NCBI GenBank assembly: GCA_963665045.2
Contig: CAXXJQ010000005.1
Span: 111,647 to 175,646 of the forward strand
Source of the DNA: JAFGRU01 sp016934985
Lineage (GTDB): Bacteria > Desulfobacterota > Desulfuromonadia > Desulfuromonadales > JAAYDE01
DNA length: 64,000 nt
Reading direction: 5' to 3'
Within the stretch, counting starts at the first letter, position 1, and each line of letters starts with the position of its first letter. A model generated the notes under the pieces. The model searched no databases. It had not been told where the DNA came from and saw only the letters and a list, made by a program, of their open reading frames with translations. Of this stretch, positions 1-8,207 are shown in pieces. Position numbers and translations under genes: made by a program.

Positions 1-169
1 GAAAGGAAAAACATCATGCGTGAGAATATCAGAAAATAACAACCGTTCCCATGATGGCAACCACCATATCCATACTTTGGTTGAGCACGCTTTTTCTTTA
101 ACCAAAATTACAAACAGCCTGAAACAAGCCTGCCCGGACATCAGGCCGGCCTGTTTCTGTGGCTGAATT

Positions 170-919
170 TCAAAAAGCAGGTCTTGACATAAACCATTCC
201 GAGACCTGGCGAAAATCATTCGGTCGGCTCCACATCAAAGGATGATCACCCGCATTGTTAAGGAAAATTCTGCTATCAGGTATCTGCTGTCCCATGCGGC
301 AGATCTGCTGAGCAGCATCCGGGAGCAATGAATCCTGCAGGCTGGCCGTCAAAAGCACAGGGCATTGAATCTCCCCGAGCCGGCCGCCGATGCAATCGCC
401 GCCTTTGTCAGCCAGGCGCAAAAGAAGCCTGCTGTCAGCATCCACAACCCCTTTCCAATCCTGACCGTGAGCTTTTTCCCAAAAACTTTTCTGCTCAGAA
501 AGAAGTTGATGGCGGCTTTCAACTTCTTCCCGCAAGGATTGGGGCGCAAATTTTTCAACGCAACTGTCCGCGACAACAGCCGAAACATATTGCGGGAAAT
601 GAATGGCCATCAACAAAGCGGCCGCTGCCCCGCCGCTCGTGCCCATAACGATGCAGCGTTTCTCCCCTAAATGGTCGACAAGAGCTTTAGCCTGACAGGC
701 ACCTTCATACCACCAGTCATCCGGCCAGGATTCCAGCCGGTCCGACTCTCCTGTCCCCAGAAAATCCAGAACAGCCACGTGATAGCGCCGGCTGAAGCAG
801 TCCAGTTCTCCCTGGTGCCAGACTGAAGATGCCGTATTGCCCGGCAAAATGATCAAAAGAGGTCCATTTCCCTGTTCCCGAAAAAATAAACGGAATGATT
901 TGTAGTTGAAATATGACAT
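170..919 (-). CDS. alpha/beta hydrolase
   Basis: A 249-residue soluble hydrolase of the alpha/beta fold. The nucleophile elbow is G-T-S95-G-G. A plausible acid lies in the Leu-Gln-Asp-Ser stretch near residue 195 and the catalytic His in Gly-Asp-His-Pro near residue 225, so the triad looks complete. The oxyanion region is near residue 27 (Pro-Gly-Asn-Thr). There is no signal peptide. A strong ribosome binding site (AAGGAGAT) precedes the ATG. It sits 14 bp downstream of the methyltransferase gene on the same strand, so the two are probably cotranscribed. The substrate cannot be read from sequence; esterase, lactonase and haloalkane dehalogenase relatives share this fold. Confidence 0.85.
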   Translation of the reverse strand: MSYFNYKSFRLFFREQGNGPLLIILPGNTASSVWHQGELDCFSRRYHVAVLDFLGTGESDRLESWPDDWWYEGACQAKALVDHLGEKRCIVMGTSGGAAAALLMAIHFPQYVSAVVADSCVEKFAPQSLREEVESRHQLLSEQKSFWEKAHGQDWKGVVDADSRLLLRLADKGGDCIGGRLGEIQCPVLLTASLQDSLLPDAAQQICRMGQQIPDSRIFLNNAGDHPLMWSRPNDFRQVSEWFMSRPAF

Positions 920-933
920 ATACGTAAATCTCC

Positions 934-1782
934 TTAATATTCTGGAATCTTTTGGGCGACCACAGCAATCTCGTCAGCATCCTTGTGGAAAGGTGTTCCT
1001 GCAACATCTGAATAATATTCCACAACTTGAAACCCGTTTGCAGCCAGTTCCCCGGCAAGGGCCTGGCGGCTGTAATACTGCAGCCAGTTATAAACTTCCC
1101 ATGTTCTGCTCTCCTCAACGATGGTGTATTTATCCAGGATTACCTTCTCCTTTTCGTATTTGATGGTTTTAAGGAAACCGTAATAGGACTTTTCCGACCA
1201 GAAACCCTCCATCAGGCGATAGCCCCAGGTTGCAAGCTCCGGCCTTTTCTTGAACGCATTCAGGGAGAAAACGTCCAGGAACACCAGCCCATTGTCTTCA
1301 AGATGTCGATAAAACACCTTGAATAACCTCTTTCGCTGCTGCGGGCTCAAAGGGCAGAGATCACAATATATCAAGGTGATCAGGTCGAATTTTTGATCGA
1401 TGGAAAAATTCAGGTAGTTGTGCCGATGATAAGCTATATCGAGACCATTGGCCTGCGCCTGCTCTTCAGCATAAGCGATAGACCGTTCCGAAAAATCGAT
1501 ACCGGTTACGGCAGCCCCCTGTTCAGAAAACCGGGTTGTGTATAATCCCGGACCGCAACCGAAATCGGCCACCCGAAAACCACCTCCGAGGTTAAACCGG
1601 GAACTCATCCATGCTGCGGATTTCTCGATAAAGACCCGATTGCGGGAAGCTGGCTCCACATCGGGATTGAGGTGAAGTTCGAGCATCTTTTGGGAAATGT
1701 GCGAATCGTTCCACAATGTTTCAGCACTGTAGCATTCAAAAAGCGCCGGGCAGACGTCCATGCTCCTAAGTTGCTTAAACAT
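934..1782 (-). CDS. class I SAM-dependent methyltransferase
   Basis: About 282 residues. Motif I (V-A-D-F-G-C-G-P-G) lies near residue 70 and the acidic residue ending strand 2 is in Val-Thr-Gly-Ile-Asp, which together define a Rossmann SAM-binding domain. The ATG at 1782 was chosen because AAAGGAAAC precedes it; a longer frame begins at 1818 without a better site. The C-terminal third is rich in Tyr, Trp and Lys and may form the substrate lid. It is the first gene of a two-gene unit with the hydrolase. The methyl acceptor is unknown. Confidence 0.82.
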   Translation of the reverse strand: MFKQLRSMDVCPALFECYSAETLWNDSHISQKMLELHLNPDVEPASRNRVFIEKSAAWMSSRFNLGGGFRVADFGCGPGLYTTRFSEQGAAVTGIDFSERSIAYAEEQAQANGLDIAYHRHNYLNFSIDQKFDLITLIYCDLCPLSPQQRKRLFKVFYRHLEDNGLVFLDVFSLNAFKKRPELATWGYRLMEGFWSEKSYYGFLKTIKYEKEKVILDKYTIVEESRTWEVYNWLQYYSRQALAGELAANGFQVVEYYSDVAGTPFHKDADEIAVVAQKIPEY

Positions 1783-2176
1783 ATTGTTTCCTTTCAGCTT
1801 TGGGAAAAAAGACAGCATCCGCCGGTCTGCAAAAGCAAAAGGGACAGGCCTTCACAGGAAAAATCCTAAGAACAAAACACGTCAACTGTCTAATTGGAAG
1901 AGAATTTGAGGCACAACACCGCCACGCTCCCACCGGTCGGAAACCGGGAGTGCGATCTTGCGCCAAAGAAAGGCTGAAAACCTATGATCGCGTTAGAACG
2001 CAGATATGGAAGGACGTTATTTCATGGCCAAAACATATATGATTGGTCAGGCGGGGTCAAGACTCAAAAAAACCTGTCGGACTCAGGAATAAATCTACTG
2101 CGAAAAAGTAAATATTCACCTTGCGTGGTGATGGCTGATGATTCCATTTACTCAGGACCTTCCCCCGCTACCAGCG
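1783..2176. other. 394-bp gap with one hairpin
   Basis: No convincing gene. At 1927-1950 there is a hairpin (CTCCC/GGGAG enclosing GGT/ACC) that would lie in the leader of the leftward methyltransferase transcript. A second hairpin (CCCGCTA/TAGCGGG) at about 2164-2183 overlaps the rhomboid stop codon but has no T-tract on the leftward strand. Short frames on both strands here look like noise. Confidence 0.5.
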
Positions 2177-2914
2177 CTAGCGGGATCCGGAATACCTGTT
2201 AAGGCCGTAAGCCAGAGCCAGCCCGGCGAGAAAACCACCGATATGTGCCCCGTGGGCCACACCGGTTCCCTGCCCGGCTGTCAGAAGAAAGGGCAGAAGG
2301 TTGTCAACCAGCAGATAGAAGCCAAGGACTATTTTGGCCGGAATCAGGACCGTCGTCATCAAAATCGGAAAAAGGAAGATGAAGACCTTAACCTGGTTGT
2401 GGGGAAACCAGATAAAGTAACAGCCGAGAATTGCGGAAATCGCACCGGATGCACCAACCAGGGGTATGGAGGAACCGGGGGCAAAAAGGGCAAAAAACAA
2501 GGTGGCGCAAATACCGCCCGCCAGATAGGTCAGAAGAAAACCGAGTCGGCCCAGGCGATATTCGACATTGTCTCCGAAAATCCACAGAAACAGCATGTTC
2601 CCCGCCAGGTGGGCAAAACCACCATGCAGGAAAAGACTGGTCAAGAGGGCTACCAGGGACGGTGAGGAAGGGCGGAAACCATACTTGAAAATGATCAGAT
2701 CATAGGCGCTGACGTTCTGCAAAAGATATCTCACATCCATATGAGCGCCGAGATTACGGACATATTCCACAAGAACGGGATCGTTAAAATCGGGGCGAAT
2801 ACGGCTCAGCGGCATAGTAATCAGGATGAAGACCGCCACATTCAGAGCGATCAAGGCAATGGTGACATATGGACGGGATGGAGGGTTGGGACTGTCGCCA
2901 ATAGGTATAAACAT
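2177..2914 (-). CDS. rhomboid family intramembrane serine protease
   Basis: A 245-residue polytopic membrane protein. It carries the rhomboid catalytic serine in G-A-S156-G and the catalytic His in A-H224-I-G-G, with the conserved H102-x3-N106 oxyanion residues in the second helix. About six transmembrane segments can be seen, starting at residues 15-35. Rhomboids cleave membrane-anchored substrates within the bilayer. The start is fixed by AGGAGATTG just before the ATG. It is transcribed alone and its neighbours do not suggest a substrate. Confidence 0.92.
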   Translation of the reverse strand: MFIPIGDSPNPPSRPYVTIALIALNVAVFILITMPLSRIRPDFNDPVLVEYVRNLGAHMDVRYLLQNVSAYDLIIFKYGFRPSSPSLVALLTSLFLHGGFAHLAGNMLFLWIFGDNVEYRLGRLGFLLTYLAGGICATLFFALFAPGSSIPLVGASGAISAILGCYFIWFPHNQVKVFIFLFPILMTTVLIPAKIVLGFYLLVDNLLPFLLTAGQGTGVAHGAHIGGFLAGLALAYGLNRYSGSR

Positions 2915-3110
2915 TCAATCTCCTTACAGAAGCCTGGTTCACGCGAGTATCTCTCTCGCCATGGGGAAGAACCGCCGGATTTTTTCACTAAAGAAAGTAA
3001 TTCTGCAGGTTTTCATTGTACTCAAAACACTATTAATAATCCTCTTGATTTTTTACGCATGAACCATTGTAAGAACCTACCCACATAATCAAATTTGCTC
3101 CAGAAAAAAT
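2915..3110. other. intergenic region upstream of rhomboid gene
   Basis: AT-rich DNA between the leftward rhomboid gene and the sigma-54-like element at 3111. It should hold the rhomboid promoter, but no clear -35/-10 pair is visible. No coding potential was recognised. Confidence 0.4.
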
Positions 3111-3127
3111 TTGGCATACGGGTTGCT
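3111..3127 (+). promoter_or_regulatory. sigma-54 (-24/-12) promoter candidate
   Basis: TTGGCATACGGGTTGCT matches the sigma-54 consensus TGGCAC-N5-TTGCW. The GG at 3113-3114 and the GC at 3125-3126 are separated by exactly 10 bases. Transcription would start near 3138. No TGTC-N10-GACA site was found just upstream, so the activator is unknown. Confidence 0.6.
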
Positions 3128-3137
3128 TTAAAAATAG

Positions 3138-3187
3138 TCGTGGAACTCCTCCTTCAACCCCGGGTAAAACGTCCGGGGTTCTTTTTT
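3138..3187 (+). ncRNA. candidate short sigma-54-dependent RNA
   Basis: The interval between the predicted sigma-54 start (about 3138) and a strong intrinsic terminator gives a transcript of about 50 nt with no reading frame. The unpaired 5' part contains CUCCUCCUU (3146-3154), complementary to Shine-Dalgarno sequences. The terminator stem (AACCCCGG/CCGGGGTT) makes up most of the rest. Promoter and terminator are visible; RNA identity and function are inference. It could instead be an attenuated leader for the gene at 3492. Confidence 0.4.
3156..3187 (+). terminator. Rho-independent terminator
   Basis: Perfect 8-bp stem AACCCCGG (3156-3163) and CCGGGGTT (3173-3180), a 9-nt loop, then C and six T. 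No rightward gene precedes it, so it ends only whatever starts at the sigma-54-like promoter at 3111. Confidence 0.8.
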
Positions 3188-3491
3188 GCCAAAAGCCTGA
3201 GTTTCTCCCAAAACCATTTAAAATCATGTTATTAAAGATCTTTTGGTGTCGAAACATTGGCGCAGGAATAGATCCTTCCCAAAAGTTTGAGAAGAAGGAG
3301 CAGAGCATCCAAGATGCAAAAAAAGAAACCTGCCTGGCTTCAAAAGCAAATTATTGCCTATTTTTTTTGCATCCCTGGCAGGTACTTGGCAAGGCCATCT
3401 CACTTAGAAAAGCCTTGCTGGGATTTGCATTGTATTTTTTATAGAAATGCTTTAAATGAAGAGTTTGCCTAAAGCTATTTAACCTCTATTG
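3188..3491. other. 304-bp gap upstream of ATP-grasp gene
   Basis: AT-rich. It contains a distant 7-bp inverted pair (ACCTGCC near 3330, GGCAGGT near 3377) and a weak second GG-N10-GC element at 3377-3390. No convincing gene was seen. The promoter of the ATP-grasp gene is presumably here. Confidence 0.35.
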
Positions 3492-4325
3492 ATGCTCACT
3501 TTTATGCAGCTTGTCAGTTTTGACGCTTTGCGCAGTTTCGGAATTCCCGGGGCAACCTACCTCCACCCCCAGAATTTCCATCATAATCTCGACCTGGTTG
3601 AGAGGGCGGATTGGCTGCTGTTTCCCGACTACGATCAGTTGAATATCCTGCTTTACGCTATCAACAAGCGCATCTTCCCCAGCCCCGCCACTTATCATCT
3701 CGGTCATGACAAGGCTCAGCAAACCCGCGCTTTTCAGCAGGTTGTGCCCAGCCACGTCCCCGAAACCCTGATTCTGCCTCGCAGCGACTGGGCCAGGGAG
3801 CACGTTCTTGAAACCCTCGACTTTCCGTTTGTTGCCAAGGAGATACGCAACAGTATGGGGCGGGGGGTTTTTCTGATCAGGGGCCGCGCCGAGTGGCTTG
3901 AATACACCCAAAACAATGCCCTTTTCTACGCCCAGGAATATCTTCCCATCGACCGCGATCTGCGCCTGGTGCTGGTTGGGCGCAAGGTTGTGGCATCCTA
4001 CTGGCGCCGCCAATGCCAAAACGGTTTTCACAACAATATCGCCCAAGGGGGAACACTGGAAGAAGGGTCCGTACCCATTGAAGCCATAGCCTTGGTGGAG
4101 CAGGTCGCTATGCGTCTCGGCATCGACCATGCCGGGTTTGATGTGGCAATGGTGGATGGCCACCCTTTTCTGTTCGAATTCAACCGCTTGTTCGGCACCG
4201 CCGGGCTGGCCAAAATGGGGATTCACCTCGGGCCGTTCATCCATGCCTGGCTGTCAGAACAACAACCCCTGACCCCTCCCATGCGGCCGCGCGGCAACCA
4301 TCCCCCGCACCGGCAAGCGGTGTAG
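3492..4325 (+). CDS. RimK-like ATP-grasp family protein
   Basis: About 277 residues with the ATP-grasp layout of RimK-type ligases. A pre-ATP-grasp N-terminus is followed by a nucleotide-binding lysine in Phe-Val-Ala-Lys-Glu (near residue 115) and a Gly-Arg-Gly-Val-Phe glycine loop. Further on come Gln-Glu-Tyr-Leu-Pro and acidic metal ligands in Phe-Glu-Phe-Asn near the end. RimK relatives ligate an amino acid or peptide to a carboxylate on a protein or small molecule. The N-terminus is short and no good ribosome binding site is seen; ATG 3492 or 3504 are both possible. A methyltransferase follows 54 bp downstream, so the pair may modify one product. Confidence 0.75.
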   Translation: MLTFMQLVSFDALRSFGIPGATYLHPQNFHHNLDLVERADWLLFPDYDQLNILLYAINKRIFPSPATYHLGHDKAQQTRAFQQVVPSHVPETLILPRSDWAREHVLETLDFPFVAKEIRNSMGRGVFLIRGRAEWLEYTQNNALFYAQEYLPIDRDLRLVLVGRKVVASYWRRQCQNGFHNNIAQGGTLEEGSVPIEAIALVEQVAMRLGIDHAGFDVAMVDGHPFLFEFNRLFGTAGLAKMGIHLGPFIHAWLSEQQPLTPPMRPRGNHPPHRQAV

Positions 4326-4379
4326 GGGGAAAAAGGCCGCTTCCTCCGGCGTGAGTTTAACCTGTGACGAGGAGCTCAG

Positions 4380-5036
4380 ATGGAAGATATTAACATACAA
4401 AGCGAATACTGGGACGAGGCAGCAGCATCCAGGAAATTTACCCACCCGCTACCATGGTCTGTTTTCCGGGATATGATTCCACCTGCTGCAAAAATACTGG
4501 ATTACGGATGCGGCTACGGTCGCACATGTTCCGAGCTGGTCAAAGCCGGCTATGCCAACGTGACCGGCATTGATATCTCCCAGGAAATGATCAAACGTGG
4601 AAAGGGGCTGAATCCGGACCTGGACCTTCATTTTTTTGACGGCAAGACGATTGGATTTGAAAACGACTTCTTCGATGCCTGCCTGTTAATCGCCGTTCTC
4701 AACTGCATACCACAAGACGCAGGGCTTAAACGGACTATTGCCGAGATATACAGACTGCTGCGGCCGGGCGGAATTCTCTTTATCAGCGACTATCCTCTGC
4801 AAAGCGATCAAAGAAACAAAAAGCGCTATCAGGAGTTTGAACAAAAGTTGGGCACCTTCGGCATGTTTTGCACGGACGGGGCGGTATTTCGCCATTTTGA
4901 CATGGAGTTGATCAAGCAACTGCTAAGCGATTTCGATATAGTATGGCAGGATAATATCAGGCTCCGTACGATGAACGGCAATGAATCGGACGCCATCCAG
5001 ATATTCGCCCGAAAACGGGACAAGGTCTCGCCCTGA
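4380..5036 (+). CDS. class I SAM-dependent methyltransferase
   Basis: 218 residues. Motif I is D41-Y-G-C-G-Y-G47, followed by the strand-2 acidic residue in Thr-Gly-Ile-Asp-Ile. The post-III element Leu-Leu-Arg-Pro-Gly-Gly is typical of Methyltransf_11/UbiE-like enzymes. The ribosome binding site GAGGAG lies 6 bp before the ATG. It is probably cotranscribed with the ATP-grasp gene. Its C-terminus (Asp-Asn-Ile...Met-Asn...Glu-Ser-Asp) is recognisably repeated in the degenerate fragment at 7366-7479, so a paralogue once lay on the other side of the acyl-CoA synthetase gene. The substrate is unknown. Confidence 0.85.
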   Translation: MEDINIQSEYWDEAAASRKFTHPLPWSVFRDMIPPAAKILDYGCGYGRTCSELVKAGYANVTGIDISQEMIKRGKGLNPDLDLHFFDGKTIGFENDFFDACLLIAVLNCIPQDAGLKRTIAEIYRLLRPGGILFISDYPLQSDQRNKKRYQEFEQKLGTFGMFCTDGAVFRHFDMELIKQLLSDFDIVWQDNIRLRTMNGNESDAIQIFARKRDKVSP

Positions 5037-5133
5037 TATTCACTTCTTAATACCTGACAGGTCTTCCGTGAGGGGACAGATACAGGTGGGTGCATGGCCG
5101 GCGGGAAAAAACCGATAGAGCGGCTGCCGAAAA

Positions 5134-7038
5134 TCATTTCAAAAGCTTGCTGATTACTTCCCGGTACTTGTTCTCTATGACATGACGTTTCTTTTTCAGG
5201 GTGTTGGTCAACTCCTCGCCCAGCCGGAACTCCTGCTTCAAGAAAGCGATTTTATGAAGCCTTTCATATGAGTGAAAACCTTTTCCCGGCTCCAGCTTTT
5301 TATTGAGCTCCTTCCTGATCCTTTCGTGAATATCCTCACTGTCCCACAAATTTTCCTCGCTATGGTCCGCTATCCCGAATTTCTCGAGCAAATATTCCTT
5401 CAGTTTCTCCATGTTGGGAACGATCAAAGCCCCCAGGCCTTTCTTGTCCTGCCCGACCAGAACGGCATCCTCAACAAAAGGGAACAGACCGAGGGTTCCC
5501 TCGATACGGACGGGATTGATATTTTCTCCACTGGAGAGAACGATGATTTCCTTGGACCGTCCCGTCAGCACCAATTCGCCTGAGATGGTCATCTTGCCCA
5601 AGTCACCGGTCCGGAAAAAGCCGTCATCGGTAAAGGCCAACCGATTTGATTCTTCGTCATCGTAGTAACCCGGAGTCACCTGTTCACCCCTGACCTGGAC
5701 TTCCCCTTCCTGGCCCGGTGGGAGAATTTCCCCCTGTTCGTTGACGATGCGCAATTCCGTTTCCGGGAAAGGCGGGCCCAACGTCCCGATAACAGGGCAG
5801 GACAACCCTCTGCCGGCAATGCCAGGGGAGCATTCCGTCATTCCGTAAGCGTTGGTAATCCTGATTCCGACGGCATCCAGCCACTCTTCCAGGTAAGATG
5901 GAAGGGCGCCCCCGCCACTGACAGCAACCAGTAAGCGTCCCCCAAGTTTTTTCCGCACCAGAGCAAGTCTGTTGCGAGCCAGAAGAAAAAAGGGGAAGAG
6001 GGCAAATACCATGATAATTGAACGGATATTTAAACAAGCGCCCCGAAACCAATTGATTTTTTCAAAACGGGGCAAATGTTTTTTCAGAAAACGGACATGA
6101 TAACGGAACCGGATGGAGATACCCACCAGCAGATTAAATAGTTTCAACTTTTTGGGGCTCTGTTTTTTCAGCCCTGCCTGCACCTTTTCATAGATCGATT
6201 CCCAGATGCGGGGAACCGTTGCCACCATGGTGGGCCGGTATTTTTCAAGGTCTGCGGCAAAGCTTCGCAACGTGGAATAAACGATGGTGCTTCCTCGGGA
6301 GAGAGAAAGATACTCGGCTGTCCTTTCAAAAATATGCCAGCTCGGAAGAATCGAAAGCCACAGATCATCCCCCGTCAGGCGAATCTGATCGGGAAGAACC
6401 CTGATATTGTGGCAGATATTGCGATGGGTCAGAATAACCCCTTTGGGCATGCCGGTGGTCCCGGATGTATAAAGCAGGGTCAGAACATCATCGGGTTTGA
6501 TTTTTTCTTCCAGAGCGAGGAAATGCTCTATTTCATCCGGGGTAATACTTCTGTCCTTTAAAAGTTCGCTGTACGAATAGACCTTGCCGAAGAGATTGTG
6601 CAGATGCCCGCCACCGATAACAAAAATCCCCTTGATATGGGAAAGACTACCGACCAGTTCGAGGTGGAGCTGGTACAGGGCTTCCGTTTCAAATATCAGG
6701 AAATCACAGTCGGCGTGGTTGACGATATGCTCCAGTTCAGCATTGGGCGTATCACTGCCGCGCGGCACGCTAATGGCGCCAAGCGACATCAGGGCCATGT
6801 CGGTTACTATCCATTCATAGCGGTTTCCCGACAGAAGAAGAACTTTGGCTCCCGCATCTATTTTTTTTGTCTTGAAAGCTTTTGATAGAAGAAGAACGTC
6901 TTCGAAGAACTTCTCATAGGTGACTTCTAAAACCTCATCCCCTATGCGATAAACAAAGGCTGTTTTTCCTGGGAAGGATCTGTGGGCCAGGGTCAGCAGG
7001 CCGAAAAGGCTCGAAACGGAAGAATTCAAATTAGACAT
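5134..7038 (-). CDS. long-chain acyl-CoA synthetase (AMP-binding)
   Basis: 634 residues, the length of FAA1-type long-chain fatty acid CoA ligases. The P-loop motif is Y190-T-S-G-T-T-G-M-P-K-G200. Later come Asn-Ala-Tyr-Gly-Met-Thr-Glu (A5, about residue 395), Arg-Thr-Gly-Asp (A7) and Gly-Arg-Ser-Lys-Glu (A8). It activates a fatty acid to acyl-AMP and then acyl-CoA for degradation or lipid synthesis. A hydrophobic stretch near residue 340 suggests membrane association. It is transcribed alone and leftward, convergent with the methyltransferase gene. Confidence 0.93.
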   Translation of the reverse strand: MSNLNSSVSSLFGLLTLAHRSFPGKTAFVYRIGDEVLEVTYEKFFEDVLLLSKAFKTKKIDAGAKVLLLSGNRYEWIVTDMALMSLGAISVPRGSDTPNAELEHIVNHADCDFLIFETEALYQLHLELVGSLSHIKGIFVIGGGHLHNLFGKVYSYSELLKDRSITPDEIEHFLALEEKIKPDDVLTLLYTSGTTGMPKGVILTHRNICHNIRVLPDQIRLTGDDLWLSILPSWHIFERTAEYLSLSRGSTIVYSTLRSFAADLEKYRPTMVATVPRIWESIYEKVQAGLKKQSPKKLKLFNLLVGISIRFRYHVRFLKKHLPRFEKINWFRGACLNIRSIIMVFALFPFFLLARNRLALVRKKLGGRLLVAVSGGGALPSYLEEWLDAVGIRITNAYGMTECSPGIAGRGLSCPVIGTLGPPFPETELRIVNEQGEILPPGQEGEVQVRGEQVTPGYYDDEESNRLAFTDDGFFRTGDLGKMTISGELVLTGRSKEIIVLSSGENINPVRIEGTLGLFPFVEDAVLVGQDKKGLGALIVPNMEKLKEYLLEKFGIADHSEENLWDSEDIHERIRKELNKKLEPGKGFHSYERLHKIAFLKQEFRLGEELTNTLKKKRHVIENKYREVISKLLK

Positions 7039-7365
7039 GGCATCTCAAAAAATCATTACCAATGACTTCTCAGTTGGAAGGATTGCAAATTAAATTCACA
7101 GTTTTTCAAATCTATTGTTTCCGCCATCAGGATCAAATTCCAATATTATTACAGTATGATGCCTCCAAATACCCCCATTATCAAATATAGCCGCTGATCC
7201 TGGGTTCGAAATGCCCCTGATTCTACCTCCAAAACTTCATCACTGCCAGAATTTTTAGTTTTTTCTGAAAAACCAGCTAAAAATCACCGAAATCACTTGC
7301 CAGGCCCAAGGATGGCAGACAAGAACCTTCTTAAACGTCATTGCTCAATCTTTCAGGCCAGCCCT
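7039..7365. other. intergenic region with AT-rich hairpin
   Basis: The upstream region of the acyl-CoA synthetase gene. At 7251-7284 ATTTTTAG and CTAAAAAT flank a second inner inverted pair, giving an AT-rich cruciform. No gene or clear promoter was recognised. Confidence 0.45.
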
Positions 7366-7479
7366 TTTTTGTTGAACTTTGATATCATTTGGAATGACAA
7401 CATTGGGGTCTGGGCCATGAACAGCAAAGAATCAGACGTAATTGGAATGCTTGCGCAAAAATCTTTTCATCGAAAATAA
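7366..7479 (+). pseudogene. 3' remnant of a methyltransferase paralogue
   Basis: The last ~35 codons before the stop at 7479 align with the C-terminus of the methyltransferase at 4380-5036. They share Leu-Leu, Phe-Asp-Ile, Trp, Asp-Asn-Ile, Met-Asn, Glu-Ser-Asp, Ile, Ala and Lys, about 17 of 32 positions. The frame remains open upstream only to 7297, without a SAM-binding motif. It therefore looks like the tail of a lost gene. The alternative, a short functional peptide, is less likely. Confidence 0.6.
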
Positions 7480-7494
7480 CGCTGAAGAGCACTT

Positions 7495-7926
7495 ATGAAA
7501 ATAGTAATCCCGATCCTCAGCCTGCTCCTTTTCTCCTGTGTCACAAACCCGCATGACAAAACACCTTTAAATGATGAAAACATAAGGAAGTTGCTGATCG
7601 GAACCTGGGTTTGTGCCCCCTCGGATCAACGCTGTTTCCCCAGCCGGTCCACTTATCACAACGACGGTACGCTTGAATTTGTCCGCTATAAAACCCAGCG
7701 CTGCGAAATACCCGTCAATGAGACAACAGCCCAATGGCGGGTTAAAAACCGGCGCGTAATCATCGTCGTGCAAAAAAGTATCGGCTCCGTTCTCTTTGAA
7801 CCTGGCCTGACAACGGTAAGCGAGGTCGTCGCCATATCAGAGGGGGAACTCACCTTGCTTGGGCAAAAGGGGCAAATGAATTATCGAGTTAAGAGTGAGA
7901 GATGCGTGTCAGTGGAAGGGGAGTGA
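7495..7926 (+). CDS. small lipoprotein of unknown function
   Basis: 143 residues with a clear lipoprotein signal. A hydrophobic stretch at 5-13 ends in a lipobox (Leu-Phe-Ser-Cys15), so the mature protein would begin at Cys15 with a diacylglycerol anchor. The remainder is a small beta-rich domain containing Gly-Thr-Trp-Val-Cys and later Thr-Ala-Gln-Trp-Arg-Val, resembling lipocalin-like or META-like small barrels. No confident family was recognised. Two Cys pairs could form disulfides. It is followed convergently by the Cys-rich frame at 7956. Confidence 0.7.
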   Translation: MKIVIPILSLLLFSCVTNPHDKTPLNDENIRKLLIGTWVCAPSDQRCFPSRSTYHNDGTLEFVRYKTQRCEIPVNETTAQWRVKNRRVIIVVQKSIGSVLFEPGLTTVSEVVAISEGELTLLGQKGQMNYRVKSERCVSVEGE

Positions 7927-7955
7927 TTTTCAATCAGCGGGCAAAGTTTTGCAAA

Positions 7956-8123
7956 TCAAGGCCGTTCAGGCTTCCTGTTCACTTCCTCATACAAAGCTAT
8001 CTGTTCAGCCATCGACAGCTTTTTTCTGCGGCAGCATTGTTTGTGCTTCAGACATACGCGGCAGCGATCATCGGAACACCACTGGCATTGTTTACAGTCG
8101 TCGCAGGAATGTTTTTTGTCCAC
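7956..8123 (-). CDS. small Cys-rich protein downstream of gph
   Basis: A 55-residue frame from GTG 8123, preceded by GGAAAGG at 8-bp spacing. It has eight Cys in the order C-x2-C-x2-C-x2-C-x4-C-x2-C-x5-C-C, then a basic patch and a helical tail (Met-Ala-Glu-Gln-Ile-Ala-Leu-Tyr). The Cys spacing suggests zinc or Fe-S binding. The same frame is open without interruption up to the gph TAG at 8208, and those 28 codons encode a hydrophobic segment (Leu-Ala-Val-Ala-Val-Leu-Val-Ala-Val-Ile-Ile-Leu). A longer membrane-anchored form from a CTG at 8198, or stop readthrough, is therefore possible. The family was not recognised. Confidence 0.55.
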   Translation of the reverse strand: MDKKHSCDDCKQCQWCSDDRCRVCLKHKQCCRRKKLSMAEQIALYEEVNRKPERP

Positions 8124-8207
8124 AACAAGGGCCTTTCCGCATGAAACCTTGGTGAAATCCGGAAGAATTATAACAGCTACCAGTACTGCAACCGCCAGAC
8201 CACTTAA

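Noticed and set aside
1..169. Hairpin GAAACA/TGTTTC around 120-160 as terminator of the hydrolase gene
   Set aside because: Arms are interrupted and no T-tract follows on the leftward strand; support too weak to list.
1927..1950. Possible riboswitch in the leader of the leftward methyltransferase
   Set aside because: A hairpin is present, but it matches no riboswitch consensus I know and lacks an expression platform.
3377..3390. Second GG-N10-GC element upstream of the ATP-grasp gene
   Set aside because: The -12 reads TTGGC instead of TTGC, so it is a weak match likely to occur by chance.
3486..4244. 252-residue frame on the - strand opposite the ATP-grasp gene
   Set aside because: The + strand frame has ATP-grasp motifs; this one has none.
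7895..8155. Two overlapping + strand frames of about 80 residues
   Set aside because: They overlap the Cys-rich - strand frame, which has better composition and a ribosome binding site.
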